Below, in pieces: positions 1-12,188 of a stretch of 64,000 bases of DNA; within the stretch, counting starts at the first letter, position 1; each line of letters begins with the position of its first letter. This DNA comes from Conus ventricosus. Taxonomy: Eukaryota > Mollusca > Gastropoda > Neogastropoda > Conidae. The DNA is taken from assembly GCA_018398815.1 (NCBI GenBank), contig CM031595.1, positions 133,929,386 to 133,993,385 on the forward strand. Direction: 5' to 3'. The translations under genes were made by a program, and so were the position numbers. The notes under the pieces are model-generated. The model ran no database searches. It worked only from the letters and a program-made list of their open reading frames with translations, and was not told the origin of the DNA.

Positions 1-1730
1 TTTTCTTTCCTTTGACTTGTTACTCGGATAGATTGGGACGCCTTTACGTTTTCAGGATGCAGAGTACCACAAGTTCCTGGAAGACACAGAGTTCATCAGG
101 AGAAAGGCCACTGAACTAGACAACCAAAGCAGCGAATGGAAAACCGCAAGCTCTGTGGTGGTCAGGGCTGTGATGGAAGCCAAGGGCATTAGGCCAGCCA
201 GCAACAACCAGGCCAGCCTACATGTGTCATCCTGCCGTCAGTCAGTTGAGACGGACACAGAGGAAAACCTTCCAGCAGTGGAACAGCTGGTAAAGGACCC
301 AAGCCTGATTCATGATGATATCCTGGAGCCAAAGGGAGAACGGGATTGGTACCATCAGTAAAAGAGAGTGGAGGAGACTACAACTGGCTGACCCTACACT
401 GAACTGGGTGATTCAGGGGTTAGAAAAGGGCCACAGGTTGAGTGCCAATACACAAGCAGGTGTCTCACCTGAGATGAGGGTTTTCATCCGAGAACAAAAC
501 AAGCTAGTGATGAAAGAAGGTGTTCTCCACAGGAAAGTAGAGGGTGAGGAAGGGAGAGTGAAGTGGCAACTGGTCATTCCCACCTCAAAGCGCCAAAACA
601 GGCAATGTCAGGCGTGCACGAGGATGTATACCATCCACATCTGGAGAGTGCACTTCAACAGGCAAGACTCCGGTTTTTCTGGCCTTCATGGCCCGAGATT
701 TGGAGAGGAAGATCAGGCGATGTGGGAGGTGTGTACGGAGGGGAGCTGCCCAAGAGAAGGCTCCTATGGAGACCATCACCTCCAGTGTTCCCCTTGAGCT
801 CCTCTCCATTGACTACCTAACCATCGAGGTCAAGGGCCAGAAACAGAATATCCTGGTGATACTCAATCACTTCACCAAGTTCGGCGTTACAGTCTGCACC
901 AAAGATCAGAAAGCCAAGACTGTTGCTCAAGCCCTCTGACAGAACTTCTTCATGATCTACGGTTTCCCTCAGCGCATCCTATCAGATCAAGGAAGAGACT
1001 TTGAGTCTGAACTGTTGAAAGAAGTGTGCCGAGTAGCTGGCATCAAGAAATGCCGCACGACACCATACCACCCTGCAGGCTCACCTGTTGAACGCTTGAA
1101 CCGAGAGATCATCCACCGACTCCGCAGCCTTGAGGATGAACAGAAAAGGACTGGAGAAAAAGTCTACCCGCAGTGATGCATGCGTACAACTGCAGCATTC
1201 ATTCCAGCACAGGTTACAGCCCATATTACCTGTTCTTCGGACGCCATCCACGCCTACCGATTGACTTGGCATTTGGGATTGATTTAGAACGCTTCTCGGA
1301 GGGAATCGCCAAGGCAGTTTGTGCGAGACATGAAGAACCGACTCCAAGAGGCCTACACAACTGCCTCAAACAACTGGACAGGCGTGCCCTCAGAAACAAG
1401 GCACAGTACGAACACATCCGCCTATGCTGCTGAACTTGAGGTGGGAGACAGAGTCTTAGTTCGACGACTAGGCCCCAGGATCACCTCAAAAGTGTGTGAC
1501 CGTTGGGAGAAAGGGGTGTACGTAGTGGTCGACAAGCCTGGTGATATGCCCGTGTACTCGGTCAGACTGGAAGGGGGTATTGGGCCTGTGAGGACACTTC
1601 ATCGCAACCTGTTATTACCAATAGGCATGCTTTATGAAGAGACCAAACAAATCCGAGAGAAGGAAGGAGAGCCGAGGCCCAAAACCAAAACCGAAAGGAG
1701 CAGGACAGAGCTGCAGGATGTTGAAGAAGA
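1..1730 (+). pseudogene. Ty3/Gypsy pol 3' part: integrase and GPY/F-like C-terminus
   Basis: This is the integrase end of a Ty3/Gypsy retrotransposon polyprotein, which would join element cDNA to host DNA in the nucleus. From left to right I read the RNase H-integrase linker (about 310-450), a zinc-binding region ending in CGRC (about 620-745), the catalytic core with D in SIDY (about 810), D in LSDQGRDF (about 980) and E in GSPVER (about 1085), then a basic C-terminal module ending in HRNLLLP (about 1440-1620). The order and motifs are those of the family. Gag, protease and reverse transcriptase lie outside the window to the left. The reading frame changes near 360, 690, 940, 1175 and 1320, and there are in-frame stops at about 937 and 1174, so it is not functional as shown. 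Pol is cut at 1730 by a LINE and resumes at 7742. Confidence 0.9.
1719..1730. repeat. LINE target-site duplication, left copy
   Basis: TGTTGAAGAAGA, identical to 7730-7741. The pair brackets the Nimb-like LINE exactly and lies in the same codon phase of the Gypsy pol frame on both sides. Confidence 0.9.
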
Positions 1731-1923
1731 TTAGATAAGATAAGATAATGTTGCTTATAGCCCAGCCGACCGCAGAGGGCCACATCAGGGCTGTCACCAC
1801 TTTAAAATCAACTCACCAGTCATTAAAAAAAAAAAAAAAAAAAAAACTTTCACACATCTCGTTAAATGACATCGTCTACAAACGAACCAGAAACTTTGTT
1901 AAAAATCCTCCTTCCGTAAAATC

Positions 1924-4900
1924 TCAAATCAGATGAAAAATGTTAATTTCTCTCAAAAACCCAAGGATCACGTCAGGCGGGACATCCCTGAACAGGATCT
2001 TCATGGACTCCGCTGTAAAATGTTTGTGTCTCACATCGTGCAAGTCCCAACATTCTAAAAGAACATGTTTCATTGTGAGTGGTGCATGACATGGAATGCA
2101 CCACGGAGCTTCTTCACTCTTTAAAAGGTAAGAATGGGTAAAATACGAATGGCCGGTGTGCAGCCGGCACAGAACCGTTTCCTCTTTACGACCACCCGAC
2201 GTAGATGGGAGGAAGTCTTTAAGGTTTGGACGGATCTGAAAGAGTTTGTTATTCGTCTGTGTGTTCCAATCCTCCTGCCAGAGGTCTCTCACATAATCGT
2301 TAATTTTGGGTTTCACATCTGAGCAGGGGATATAAGTGTTGGACAGTTTCTCTCTTGTGGCGTTCTTGCTAAACGATCAACCATTTCGTTCCCGCCGATG
2401 CCACATGGCCAGGAACCCAAGCAAGAGTAATGTTGTAACCGTCCGCTTTCAACTTGCTAAAAAGTTCAAAAAAAAGTAAAAGTTCTGGATGCTGAAGGTT
2501 GCGGCCAGCTATGGCCTCCAAAGCTGACAGCGAATCCGACAGAACCAGAAAGTCCCTCCTCGAAGAATGGGAGATTATCTTCAAAGCCATTACTAGAGCA
2601 GTAAGTTCAGCAGAATAGACAGAAGCATCTGAATGTATATGTTCCAACAATATCTGAGAAGGAGCCCCAGGGCAGTAGGCTGCACAGGCCACTCCATCCT
2701 CAGACTTGGAACCGTCAGTGAAAACTTTTTGATAGGATGGGAATTTGGAACAGAGCTCGGCATACAAAGCCTTGTACGCCAGAGAGCTGGTAGACTCCTT
2801 ACGGAAAGCTGCGAGATCGAAACGAATCTCTGGTGTGAAAAAGGTCCATGGAGGTTGATCCGGAAACTTGGAAAAATCGGAAACTACTCCCAGGTCTATA
2901 CCTGCATTCCGCACGTGAGGCTGCATACGAAGCCCAAACGGCGGAATACATTTCGGGTTAATTTCAAACTTACTTTGGAACGGAGGGTCAAAAACACAGT
3001 CATAGGCAGGATTCTGTGGTTCCGAGAACAGTCGGATGTAATAATTCAAAGACAGTTTCAGCCTGTGATTGGACAGTGAAGGTTCACCTGCCTCTGCGTA
3101 CAGGCTGTACACAGGGTGGTGCGGAACGCTCCAAGACAGAGACGAAGCCCTTGATGGTGGATAGGGTCCAAGAGTTTGAGGTAAGATGATCGTGCGGAGC
3201 TGTACACAGCACAACCGTAGTCCAGTTTAGAACGGACCAGGGCTCTGTAGAGGTGCAACAAAGTTTTCTTATCAGCGCCCCAGTCGGTGTGTGCTACGAC
3301 CCGCAGAATATTCAGTGCCTTTTGGCAAGCAGTTTTGAGGTTTTTTAATATGGCTGAGAAAGTTAAGTTTTTGGTCAAAAATGACTCCCAGAAATTTGGC
3401 TTCTTTAACAGCTGGAATGGGAGATTTCCCTATTTGAAGTTCCGGATCTGGAAAAAACTGACGGAAATTATGGAAGTGAATACACTGGGTTTTTGTAGCA
3501 GAAAAGGTGAAACCGTTTTCATCCGCCCACTGATGGATTTTATCTACGCAAAGCTGGAGCCTGCGCTGGACACTCGGGTACAGGCTTCCAGTTGCGTAGA
3601 CAGCAAAATCATCCACAAACAATGAGCAGTCTGAACCCTGCTGAACTGATTGAACAATGTTGTTGATCTTAATACTAAAGAGGGCAGGAGATAGTATGCT
3701 CCCCTGTGGAACACCCAACCCCTGCTCGTGGACATCAGAGAGAGTGGTGCCAACCCGGACCTGAAAATGTCGTTCTGCCAAAAAATTTTGAATAAAAAGC
3801 GGAAGATGACCTCGAAACCCAGATCGTGGAGATCATGCAGTATCCCCGACTTCCAGGTGGTATCGTAGGCCTTCTCCAAGTCAAAGAAAATTGCCACTGC
3901 ATGCTGTCTGTTTAAAAAAGCGTTCCTAAGTGTAGATTCCAGACGAATCAAATGGTCAACTGTACTACGATGTTTGCGGAAACCCACACTGTTCTTTCCC
4001 CAAAAGGCCATCGGTTTCGAGTTTCCACATGAGCCTAGCATTGACCATTTTTTTCCATCAATTTACAGACACAGCTGGTCAAAGCTATGGGACGGTAGTT
4101 AGATGGATTAGAAAGATCTTTTCCAGGTTTGGGGATGGGAATAATGAGGGCTTTCCGCCAAGAGGGTGGAAAGCAACCTGTAGTCCACACGTGGTTGTAT
4201 ACCTGTAACAGGATGTTCAGACCTTCCTGCGGAAGATGTTTCAATAGTTGATAATGTATGTCATCTATACCTGGAGAGGAATCGCTGCAAGAGAGTAAGG
4301 CAGATTTCAGCTCGTTTAATGTAAAAGGAAGATTGTAGTCTTCCATGTTGTCGGATGAAAAGTTGCAGGGAGATTTTTCTTTTTGGGCTTTGTGTTTGAC
4401 AAAAGTGACTGATTTATTAGAAGAGGAGGAATTCTTTTCAATGGTTGAAGCAAGCAGATTAGCAACTGCTTTCTTTTCTGTTATTAAAGAATCCGAAAAC
4501 TTGAGATGGTTCACAGTGGGAAGGTGTTCTTCCCTTTGATTTTCTTAATGATGTTCCACACTTTTTTCTTAGAAGTTTTTGATGTCAACCTGGAGCAGAA
4601 GCTTCTCCAGGACCGACGTTTACTGATTTTAAAAGTGTCTCGATTTAGCACGGAGTTTCTGATGGGCTCGAGCGTTGGGACCCGAAGGTCGTTGGTATAC
4701 CTGACGCTGAGCCCGTTTTCTAACTTTGGAAATTTGTTGGCATTCTGAATCGAACCAGGGTGTTTTTGGCATTTGAAGTTTTATCGGAAGACACTGGAAT
4801 ACAGGCCTTAGCACATTTAATCATAGTGTTAGTCAGTGATTCAGCTGGGTCAGGACTCTGAAAAAAATCAGTGTCCTGGAACTCCTAGAAACAGTGGCTG

Positions 4901-5617
4901 CAAATAGACCCCAGTTTGCTTTCTTATAATTGAGATGTTGAGAGACAGAGGCGGGTTCAGTTAATATGGGCTGTAAAAGAACAGGGAAATGGTCACTTCC
5001 GTGCAGATCGTCATGGACAGACCACTCATAGTCCAGGACCAGCGAGGGGTCACAAACCGACAAATCTAAGCACGAAAGTGAACCTGTGGAAGAGTGGAGG
5101 TAAGTTGCAGATCCGTCGTTCAGACAACACAAATCCAAATCCGACAGGATATCCTCAATCAGCAGACCTCTGGATGACGTACCGGCACTACCCCAAGTGG
5201 GTTGTGACCGTTAAAGTCACCCAACAGCAAAAAAGGTCGAGGAAGTTCCCCTAACAGATTGACAAGGTCCTGACGACAAACCGGGACAGAAGGTGGAAGG
5301 TAAAGGGAACAGATCGTCACAGTCTTGTGGAGAGTGACTCTCGCAGCTACAGCTTGAAGGGAGGTAGACAGAGCGACAGGACTATACAACAAAGTTTTAT
5401 GTATGAGAAGGGCAACACCGCCCGACAGTCCCAACGTGGATGGTTGTGCAGGTTTTGAAAGAATATTAAAGCCAGAAAGAGTAAAGGTCTTCTGGCTTTG
5501 AATTTGAGTTTCTTGAAGAGCCACGACGGAAGGTTTTATAGACTGACACAGAAGCTGCAGCTCCTCAAAGTTGGAATTGAATCCACGGATATTCCAATGG
5601 AGTATGGTACTATCCAT
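1924..5617 (-). pseudogene. LINE ORF2: endonuclease, reverse transcriptase, RNase H
   Basis: This ORF would nick target DNA and reverse-transcribe the LINE RNA. It starts with MDSTILHWNIRGF at 5617, 25 nt after the ORF1 stop. The AP endonuclease covers about 5617-4840, with LQETQ and LLLGDFNGH motifs. The reverse transcriptase covers about 4450-3100: NYRPIAL, FFDLEKAYD (motif A), GVPQGSILSP (motif B) and a motif C reading FVDD instead of the usual FADD. RNase H (about 2800-2380) has FTDGS, SAELTAL, LSDS and WVPGH. A C-terminal Cys/His-like region reads CIPCHAPLTMKHVLLEC (about 2070-2120). The frame is broken at roughly nine places, mostly by small indels. The summed length, about 1,230 codons, fits a complete ORF2. 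Confidence 0.9.
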
Positions 5618-5642
5618 GGTGCAGAGGCGAAAAGGAGAGAGA

Positions 5643-6976
5643 TCAGGTCATCTCCTCCTCAACGTCTGCGTCCAATGGAGAGAATTTATTATTTAGTTTA
5701 ACTGGACTGTGTTGGTCTTTCGACCTGCTGGCAGACTTGCCCGCAGGTGACAAAGGCCTGGAGTTTGGAGATGGTGAAGGTCTGGATTTGGGAGATGGTG
5801 GAGGTTTCTTCCTCAACTCCACCATCTCCACACTGGGTTGATCTCCCTTGCCCGCACGGGCACTGGACAGAGGAGGTCGAGGGGGGATAGCTGGTTTTTT
5901 AATCTGCCCAGCAGCAGATGTTGTAGACTGCTGGGCAGTCTGAGGGGTGGCGGATTTTTTGCCTCCACCTGGGGCAGTCACCTTGGGTTGGAAGGTGGTG
6001 GACCTGCTTCCACCAGAGTTGACAGGTCTGACTTGCAGTGTCTTTGAAAACGTAAAGTCATCAGTCTGACAGCAGACTGATCGAGTGTGAACTGTTGGAA
6101 CCGTCTTTACAGCCGAAGCATATGAAACTGTTGGAGTCTGACTGCCCACAACCTGCTTGCGGGCTTCAAAAAAGGAGATCTTCTTTTCTGTTTTTATTCG
6201 TTGAATGGCGGATTCTTGAATCCAAAGAGGACAGTTTCTTGAAGAGGAGGGATGATCGCCACCGCAGTTAGCACAATGGGCCGGATCTTTGCACGGCCCA
6301 TCATGGATTGCCTTGCAGCACACACCGCACACCTCCTGCCCAGAACAGCGGTCTCTGACATGTCCAAACCTCTGGCACCTGAAGCATCTCAACGGCGACG
6401 GGACATACAGCAGAACGCGGACGTTCAGGTAGCCAACCTTGATGACCGGAGGTAACACAGGGTTGCAGAAGGTCAGAAAGAGGGTGTTGGTGGCCACTCT
6501 CTCTGCACCTTTCTTGACTGTCACCCTGTGCACCTCCGTCACACCCTGGGACGCCAGTTCCGTTTTATTTCTGCCTCTGAGACACCCGTTAGATCTCTGC
6601 AGCGAATCACACCTTTGGATGAATTTAACTGTTTATGGGGAGTCACCCTGATCTCCCTATCCACTAATTTTGTCGCCCTCAACAGCTGTTCAGATTGTTT
6701 TTCTTGATCGACATTGAACCAGAAACGATCCATTCCTCAACCTTTTAACGGACTGAGGGTCACCTGCTAAGCCTTGAAAGCCCTTTTGAATAGCAAAAGG
6801 GCTCAGAGCTGAAAGGGGTCTTTCCTGCTCCGTCCCTTCCACCACGAGCCAGGAAGCCAGAAACCTGTTCTCTGTCGTACCTCCGTGTCAGAATCGCTGT
6901 CAGAATAACGTTCCCCTGAAATAGGGGATGCCGCCTTCCTCTTCCTTTTGGGGGGGTTGTTTTTTGATAAAGCCAT
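5643..6976 (-). pseudogene. LINE ORF1, gag-like with three zinc knuckles
   Basis: This is the nucleic-acid-binding ORF1 of the Nimb-like LINE, expected to coat the element RNA. I chose the start at 6976 (MALSKNNPPKRKRK) because a basic N-terminus followed by an acidic Ser-rich patch suits an ORF1, and because longer upstream ORFs fall in the UTR. About 6300-6170 encodes three zinc-knuckle-like motifs: CFRCQRFGHVRDRC is a standard CCHC, and two variants follow (CGVCCKAIHDGPC and CANCGGDHPSSSRNC). The C-terminus is rich in Pro, Ser and Lys. Frameshifts near 6800 and 6540 divide the frame in three. It ends at 5643, just upstream of ORF2. Confidence 0.85.
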
Positions 6977-7729
6977 GTTTATTTTATTATATTTCATCCC
7001 TCCCTTACCCCCCCCACCTTGGAGTCCAACTAAGGGGCCAGGGCCAAGAAACCAATGTCTTGACCCCTTCCAGGCTTCGGGAGAGACATACGACAAACAG
7101 AAGCAACTAACCCCATCCCCCCTGATCATGCTCAACTCCCGGGACAGAGAGCTGAGCACTGCAGGGGTTCACATGGCCAGCAGGGGGAACTGCTTGTCTT
7201 GACCCAGCCCAAGAAGGGGGGCCGATTAGTACACCCAGGCCAAAGTGTACTCCCTGTCTAGGAGAGGTCCGAGCCAAAGTGATGTGTTGAGAGCACAGGC
7301 CTCCTCAAGCACTGGCCCTCTCAATCACCAGGACCTCATTCCCTCCGACACAGGTCGCACCGCACGGGAAACACGGCGGATCTTAAGGAGACCACAGAGA
7401 GAAAAGGAGTGTGAAAAAGAAGACTTGAAGGGGAGACGAAGATAGAAAAGGGCCAAATAAGGGAGGCAGAAAACAAGAAAAGGAGAAAGGCGGGTTACTC
7501 TTAGTCAGGATCCTCACCCTTAGCCTATCTGACATGGGAAGCCCTACCAGGGGCATCAACTCCTTACCACGTTACGCTTAGGCCAAACAGCATCTGCACC
7601 TCTCAGGCCTAGAAGCAGTATGAAAAAAACAGCCTATCTTCAAGTATTGATGCCCCCGCCAGCAGAGCCTAAGGGATCACTGGACACGCAAACCCTCCGA
7701 CCACGACAAGGTCGTAACCCCCCGGAGGG
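6977..7729 (-). promoter_or_regulatory. LINE 5' UTR, presumed internal promoter
   Basis: GC-rich sequence between the Gypsy junction and the ORF1 start. It has no convincing ORF. LINEs of this type carry their own internal promoter here, but I cannot point to defined promoter motifs. Part of an open frame (7620-8333, plus) runs through this segment only because the Gypsy pol frame beyond the junction happens to stay open into it. Confidence 0.6.
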
Positions 7730-7741
7730 TGTTGAAGAAGA
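7730..7741. repeat. LINE target-site duplication, right copy
   Basis: TGTTGAAGAAGA, the exact partner of 1719-1730. Confidence 0.9.
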
Positions 7742-8333
7742 GGACACGGCCTCTCTGCAGTTTGAATTAGCATGGCCCAATTCAGATTTGAGGCCAGAGG
7801 CACCTGTGTTTGTTACACCTGGTGAACCTCTGAGGACAGATGTGGGGGAGCTGTTGGGAGAACCACAGGAAGAAGATGAAGCATCTGAACCAGGAATGGG
7901 TTCCAGACAGGAACCCATGGAAGCAGTTGGTGATACACAGGAACCCAGCCAAGCCAGTGTGAACACGGGAGATCAGGCTGAAACGCAAGGCGTTACCGAC
8001 CCGGCAGAACCAGAGAAGGATCACGAGGATGGATCCGTGGAGGGGTCAGTTGATCTCAGCCACACCGAGTCTGACGAGGCAGTAGATTTTGATGCGGAGG
8101 GGGAAGAGCCTGCACCAAAACTTGGGAGGTCATTACGACAAAGGCGGCCTGTGGACCATTTGAACTTGGCACATAGAGTGCCAGCAGATCTTCCTGTTGA
8201 GTCTGTCACTGTTGGCAAATCCAGGGATCTGGGACCTTGGTTGAGACAGTTGGAGGAAAGTTTCGAAATCCTCTCCAAGTCCTTGTCAATGATAAAGGAA
8301 CATTATTTCATCTTGGCCAAGAAATGCGTGTAG
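7742..8333 (+). pseudogene. Ty3/Gypsy pol C-terminus, continued after the LINE
   Basis: An acidic Glu/Pro/Asp-rich tail leading to a basic GRSLRQRRPVDHL patch (about 8125-8160) and a short hydrophobic C-terminus ending at 8333. Such Arg-rich 'RRP' patches near the end of pol are common in metazoan Gypsy elements. The frame is open from the target duplication onwards and has the same codon phase as the pol frame that breaks at 1730, so it is the displaced end of the same gene. No similarity to a catalytic domain is visible. It could in principle be a separate accessory ORF, but the duplication makes that unlikely. Confidence 0.75.
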
Positions 8334-8466
8334 TTATACACCAAAGAGAATGTCTGGCAATGATTTATTGCTGGTTCAAGAAAATTTTGCCATTGTATGA
8401 AATGACCAGAAAATGAAGAGAAAAAAAATTATGTTTTTTTTTTAATTACTTTTTTGGCCGGGAAAG

Positions 8467-10119
8467 TGTAGACATCATGACAGAGGGCTGGTCTACACGA
8501 GCACAGTTCAAGGGAAATAACCGTAGTTTGAGTCTCTTGTTCCCTTGGAGAGTTGTTCCCCTTCAGTGGTAAAAAGAAGGTTGTGGAATTGAAGATAAAG
8601 TATTTTGATTTGGTTCTAGTTTACTATTTTCATTCTTTGTATATAAAAAATCTTGTTGTGAAGTTACTAGAAGTAATTATTTTGGTGGGTTGAAATTATT
8701 AATTTAGGGAAAGAAAACCAAGTTCCCCAACCTGCTTCCTGTTTCCTGACAAGTTTCTACATCCCATTTCCTGTTACTTGACATAGAAGTACTTTCCCTT
8801 TTTGACCGGCTGAGGAGAGGAGGAAACACGTTGACTCTCTAGAGGGAAAACACAGTTGGCAAGGTTAGTAAGCTGTAGTAAGATTATAAGCAGATTAGAC
8901 TAAAAACTAAGCCTGTATATTGTTACTGATCATATTATGAATTGGACTTGTCTAGATACTGGTCCAAGTTGGTATGTTGAACCGGTTGGGCTCACCATGT
9001 GCTTTTGGTAGGCATTTTGAAATTGGGGAAAGGATCCTGGCCATTCGGCAGGATATTTAGTAGGCTGTCTTGTTTGAAATAGTACTTAGGCATGTTAAAG
9101 AAATTAATAGATTTATTTTCTCTGTCATGCTTATTCAGTCTCTTGTGCTCTCCCTTCTCAAGTTGAACAGAGCTAAGAGTCTAATCTTAGTGACCAGTCT
9201 AAAATTTCTTTCTCAATTTGATTTACCCCAGTCTGTATATTTTCTCTCACCTTCTTTTAATGGTCATTGCTAACAATGTTGTGCCTAGGGCTAGGGTTCA
9301 TAATTTAGCCCAATACTCCTGACATTAATTATTACACTAATGGAAGATTTGTATAGTTAGGGCCTAGTTCAAGTGGAAAAAACCTTTGTATTCCTTTGTT
9401 CTTATGGAATGACCCCTGCAACTAAGAAGAGAGTTGTCTGGCTTTGTTAGCATGTATTGTGTTGCTACATTTGAGATCTTCTCAGTGCTAGTGGACTTGA
9501 GACAAATTGTTGTATTGATGTCGGAATTTTTAGGATGTTTGTTGGTTATTTCTGCGCAAGGGTTTGAATGTTTATGTATGGAAGAGTTTGTAAGAGTGTG
9601 TGAAAGGGCATAATGCTTCCACGCTAGTGGGTTAAGACTGCCGATTGGCTTGGGTATTTGTTGTGTGTGGTAAGATTGATGTGTTCTTTTATGTTCTGCG
9701 GTGTTGCTCTAGGTTGTAGTTTTTTAATAGTAGATTTCTTTACCGTATAAGGCTAATGTATTGTGTTATGTATTATTCCCAGGGCTATCTTTTCTTCGAC
9801 TTCGTCGTTTTTCTGCCACATTTTTCTTTCCCTCTTTACCCTTGCCTCCCTCCAACCTTGCCCAAATTACCCTCATTAACCCTGCACCCAAAGTTGTCCC
9901 TGGCCTAGTCCGTAAATACTCATACCCTGCTACCCGTCTCAATGTACCTGCGGAACCTTAGGGATGGGATGATGTTATGCTTGGCTGAACTTTGATGATT
10001 TACCTATGTTTAATGTTAACCTTAATGGTGGTTTTTCATAATCATTTGCCTCAAAATCAATGTGTTCTGGTTAAATAAACCAGTGGTTGATTGTCGAATT
10101 GATATTGTTCAGCGAGACA
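8467..10119 (+). repeat. Candidate 3' LTR of the Gypsy element
   Basis: A purine stretch GGCCGGGAAAG ends at 8466 and could be the polypurine tract. It is followed by TGTAGACATC, a typical LTR start (TG...). A polyadenylation signal AATAAA lies at 10074-10079, and a possible ...GAGACA end is at about 10119. No protein-coding signal is seen inside. The 5' LTR is outside the window, so neither the boundaries nor the flanking duplication can be confirmed; the right end is a guess. Confidence 0.5.
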
Positions 10120-10248
10120 AATTAAAATAGTAAGATCAATTGTAAGCCATTTGTTTTGTCTGCGTAAGCAAGAGCCTTCCTCGGCCCCTCCCTGTAGACA
10201 GAGTCAGAGTGACTCCCCTGTTCTATATCCTTTTGTTCTCTCTCTGTC

Positions 10249-10298
<50 letters not shown>

Positions 10299-10674
10299 AT
10301 CTTGCTCCTACTCTTTAGGTTGGGGATCAGTGTCTGTCTGTCTGTCTGCAATACCTCCATTATTATTCCGGCTGTTGCATTTTACTAAGCGAAACATCTC
10401 TTCAGCCAACTGTGAAGGTGAGGATGGGGGGAGGGGGGGGGGGCAGCAAAAGGTGAGGAAACTACAGAGATGGTAAACCCCGGGTGGAGGAGAGGGAGAC
10501 AGAGGGCGAGGGCACGGGCGGCATCGGGCATCCTTCAACAGGGGAAGCCTATCAGACGCTGAAGCTCACTCACTTCGACATCCAACAAACAGTCTGATAT
10601 CCTTCACACCCCCGAATAAAAAAAAAAGCTTATCAAAATGGAAATTTTACTTAGAGCACGCACGCTCGCATGTG
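10120..10674. other. No gene; (CT)n tract
   Basis: Holds a (TC)n microsatellite at about 10238-10294 with TGTC interruptions and a G-rich stretch near 10430. I see nothing else. Confidence 0.7.
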
Positions 10675-10689
10675 TGCGTGTGCGTGTGT

Positions 10690-10724
<35 letters not shown>

Positions 10725-11233
10725 CAGAGACAGACGAGAAAGCAAATGTGAGGGGGGAGAGAGAGAGACGAAGACAGACAGACAGACAGACAGACAGAGC
10801 CTAATTTTTAGGCAAAGGCTGAAGTCCAGGTGGACAACATCCTTCAAACACATACCCGCTTCCATCCTCCATTTCACTGATCACTGTGATTATAGATAAA
10901 GAAACATTTCCCCAGAAATGCACTCAGAAAAACAACAACAACCAGTCAATCAAATCACAATATGGTCATCTATAGCTAAATTTGTACTCATGCAAATGAC
11001 ACTATTCACAGTAATAGATAAAAAGGTATGTATATATCCGTCATGCACCCGTATTGCAAACGACCCCCACCAACACCCTCTCATCTGGAAATAACTGTTT
11101 CAACCAAAGTGAGGGTAAATTCGGTAACTAATCTATAAATAACAAGACAATGTACCCCGAGGAGTGACTAGCAGTAGCAATAGGAACAAAGAAGAAAGTA
11201 AGCGAGAACGCGCGCGCGCGCGGCGCATGTGTG

Positions 11234-11284
<51 letters not shown>

Positions 11285-11300
11285 GTGTGTGTGTGTGTCG
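10675..11300. repeat. Microsatellites (TG)n, (GACA)n, (CG)n(GT)n
   Basis: (TG)n at 10675-10723, (GACA)n at about 10770-10798, then (CG)n at about 11209-11221 running into (GT)n at 11228-11300. The sequence between them has no supported gene. Open frames here are repeat translations. Confidence 0.9.
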
Positions 11301-11919
11301 TGTGTGCAGGTGTTGAGACAGGACTGGACATAATTCCACCTTTAATTTTTAAAATTACACAGATGTTTTTTTTGCGACTCGCTCTTGTAAACACTTCATC
11401 AATGTTTAAATTGACTTTCGACGTTTGTCCATTTTTTCATTTTTGCCAAGATCTTCCATTTGAGGACCATGCCGAGTGGTCGCTGTCTCTTTTAGCAGTT
11501 TATAGTTGTGTTAAGTCAGATCCTCGCCGACAGAAATACCAGACCGTTTCAACTTACGTCTCTCCCAGCACCTGTCCACACAGTCTCCTAGAAAAGAATC
11601 GAACGATGATAGTCTTGTTCCACTACCCACTGGCTTACCTGTTGCGATGGGCGATTTCAATATCTTTGTCACTGACCGACATGACCGTTTTCTCCGAGAA
11701 GATATTGACACACTTTGAATACAGTTCTCCACAGTCTCTGTTTTCCCCCTCTCTCACCCAAAGCACACGTACATTCCAGAGTCTGTTATGCTGTTCCATA
11801 ACAGAACACTTGCTGATGATCCTCAAGTGCCGATTATTAGAAGAAAAAAAAATCCTCTGTTCTGAGCAAAGATTTCATTTTTTACAAAATCATAGATGTT
11901 AATAAGATAGAGAGAGAGA

Positions 11920-11982
<63 letters not shown>

Positions 11983-12120
11983 GAAAGATTGAAGTGGGGG
12001 AGGAGGGAGGGAGAGTACATTACCTGTGCTTCGAAATATTTAAAACCCAGGAACAACAGGGCTTAAAACGTTCCGCGTCTGGGTGGAATTCCGCGATTTA
12101 GGTTTGTAAAAAAAAAAAAA
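11301..12120. other. No supported gene; (GA)n tract
   Basis: A (GA)n tract with (CAGA) units lies at about 11907-11985, and a poly(A) run at about 12108-12124. The 223-codon plus-strand frame over 11231-11902 begins in (TG)n and shows no domain, so I do not call it. Confidence 0.6.
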
Positions 12121-12188
12121 AAAAGAACCGACAGGAGCAAGGTATCCGTGATCGGCTTGCAAGCGTTCATAGCAACTGCGCGCAAGTT

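Larger units (their letters stand above)
1731..7729 (-). mobile_element. Nimb/I-clade-like LINE, about 6.0 kb, near full length
   Basis: A non-LTR retrotransposon on the minus strand, with its 3' end at the left. It has a GC-rich 5' UTR (7729-6977), a gag-like ORF1 with zinc knuckles, and an ORF2 with AP endonuclease, reverse transcriptase, RNase H and a C-terminal Cys/His motif. The 3' UTR ends in a TTATC-type tail (seen as GATAAGATAAGATAA on the plus strand at 1733-1747) rather than poly(A). ORF2 carrying an RNase H domain after the RT is characteristic of the I/Nimb group, including elements known from snails. A 12-bp target duplication flanks it. Both ORFs carry several frameshifts, so this copy is dead or badly sequenced. 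The clade is inferred from domain order, not from a phylogeny. Confidence 0.88.

Noticed and set aside
1824..1846. Poly(A) run as a plus-strand retrotransposon tail
   Set aside because: It lies within the 3' UTR of the minus-strand LINE; the LINE tail is TTATC-type at 1733-1747.
6803..7159. ORF1 start at 7159
   Set aside because: The first 61 codons lie in GC-rich UTR and look non-coding; the Met at 6976 begins the basic ORF1-like N-terminus.
7620..7729. Start of a 237-codon ORF as one gene with the Gypsy tail
   Set aside because: The 12-bp duplication shows that 7620-7729 is LINE 5' UTR; only the part from 7742 is Gypsy pol.
11231..11902. 223-codon plus-strand open frame
   Set aside because: Begins in (TG)n and has no recognisable domain or biased composition; probably chance.
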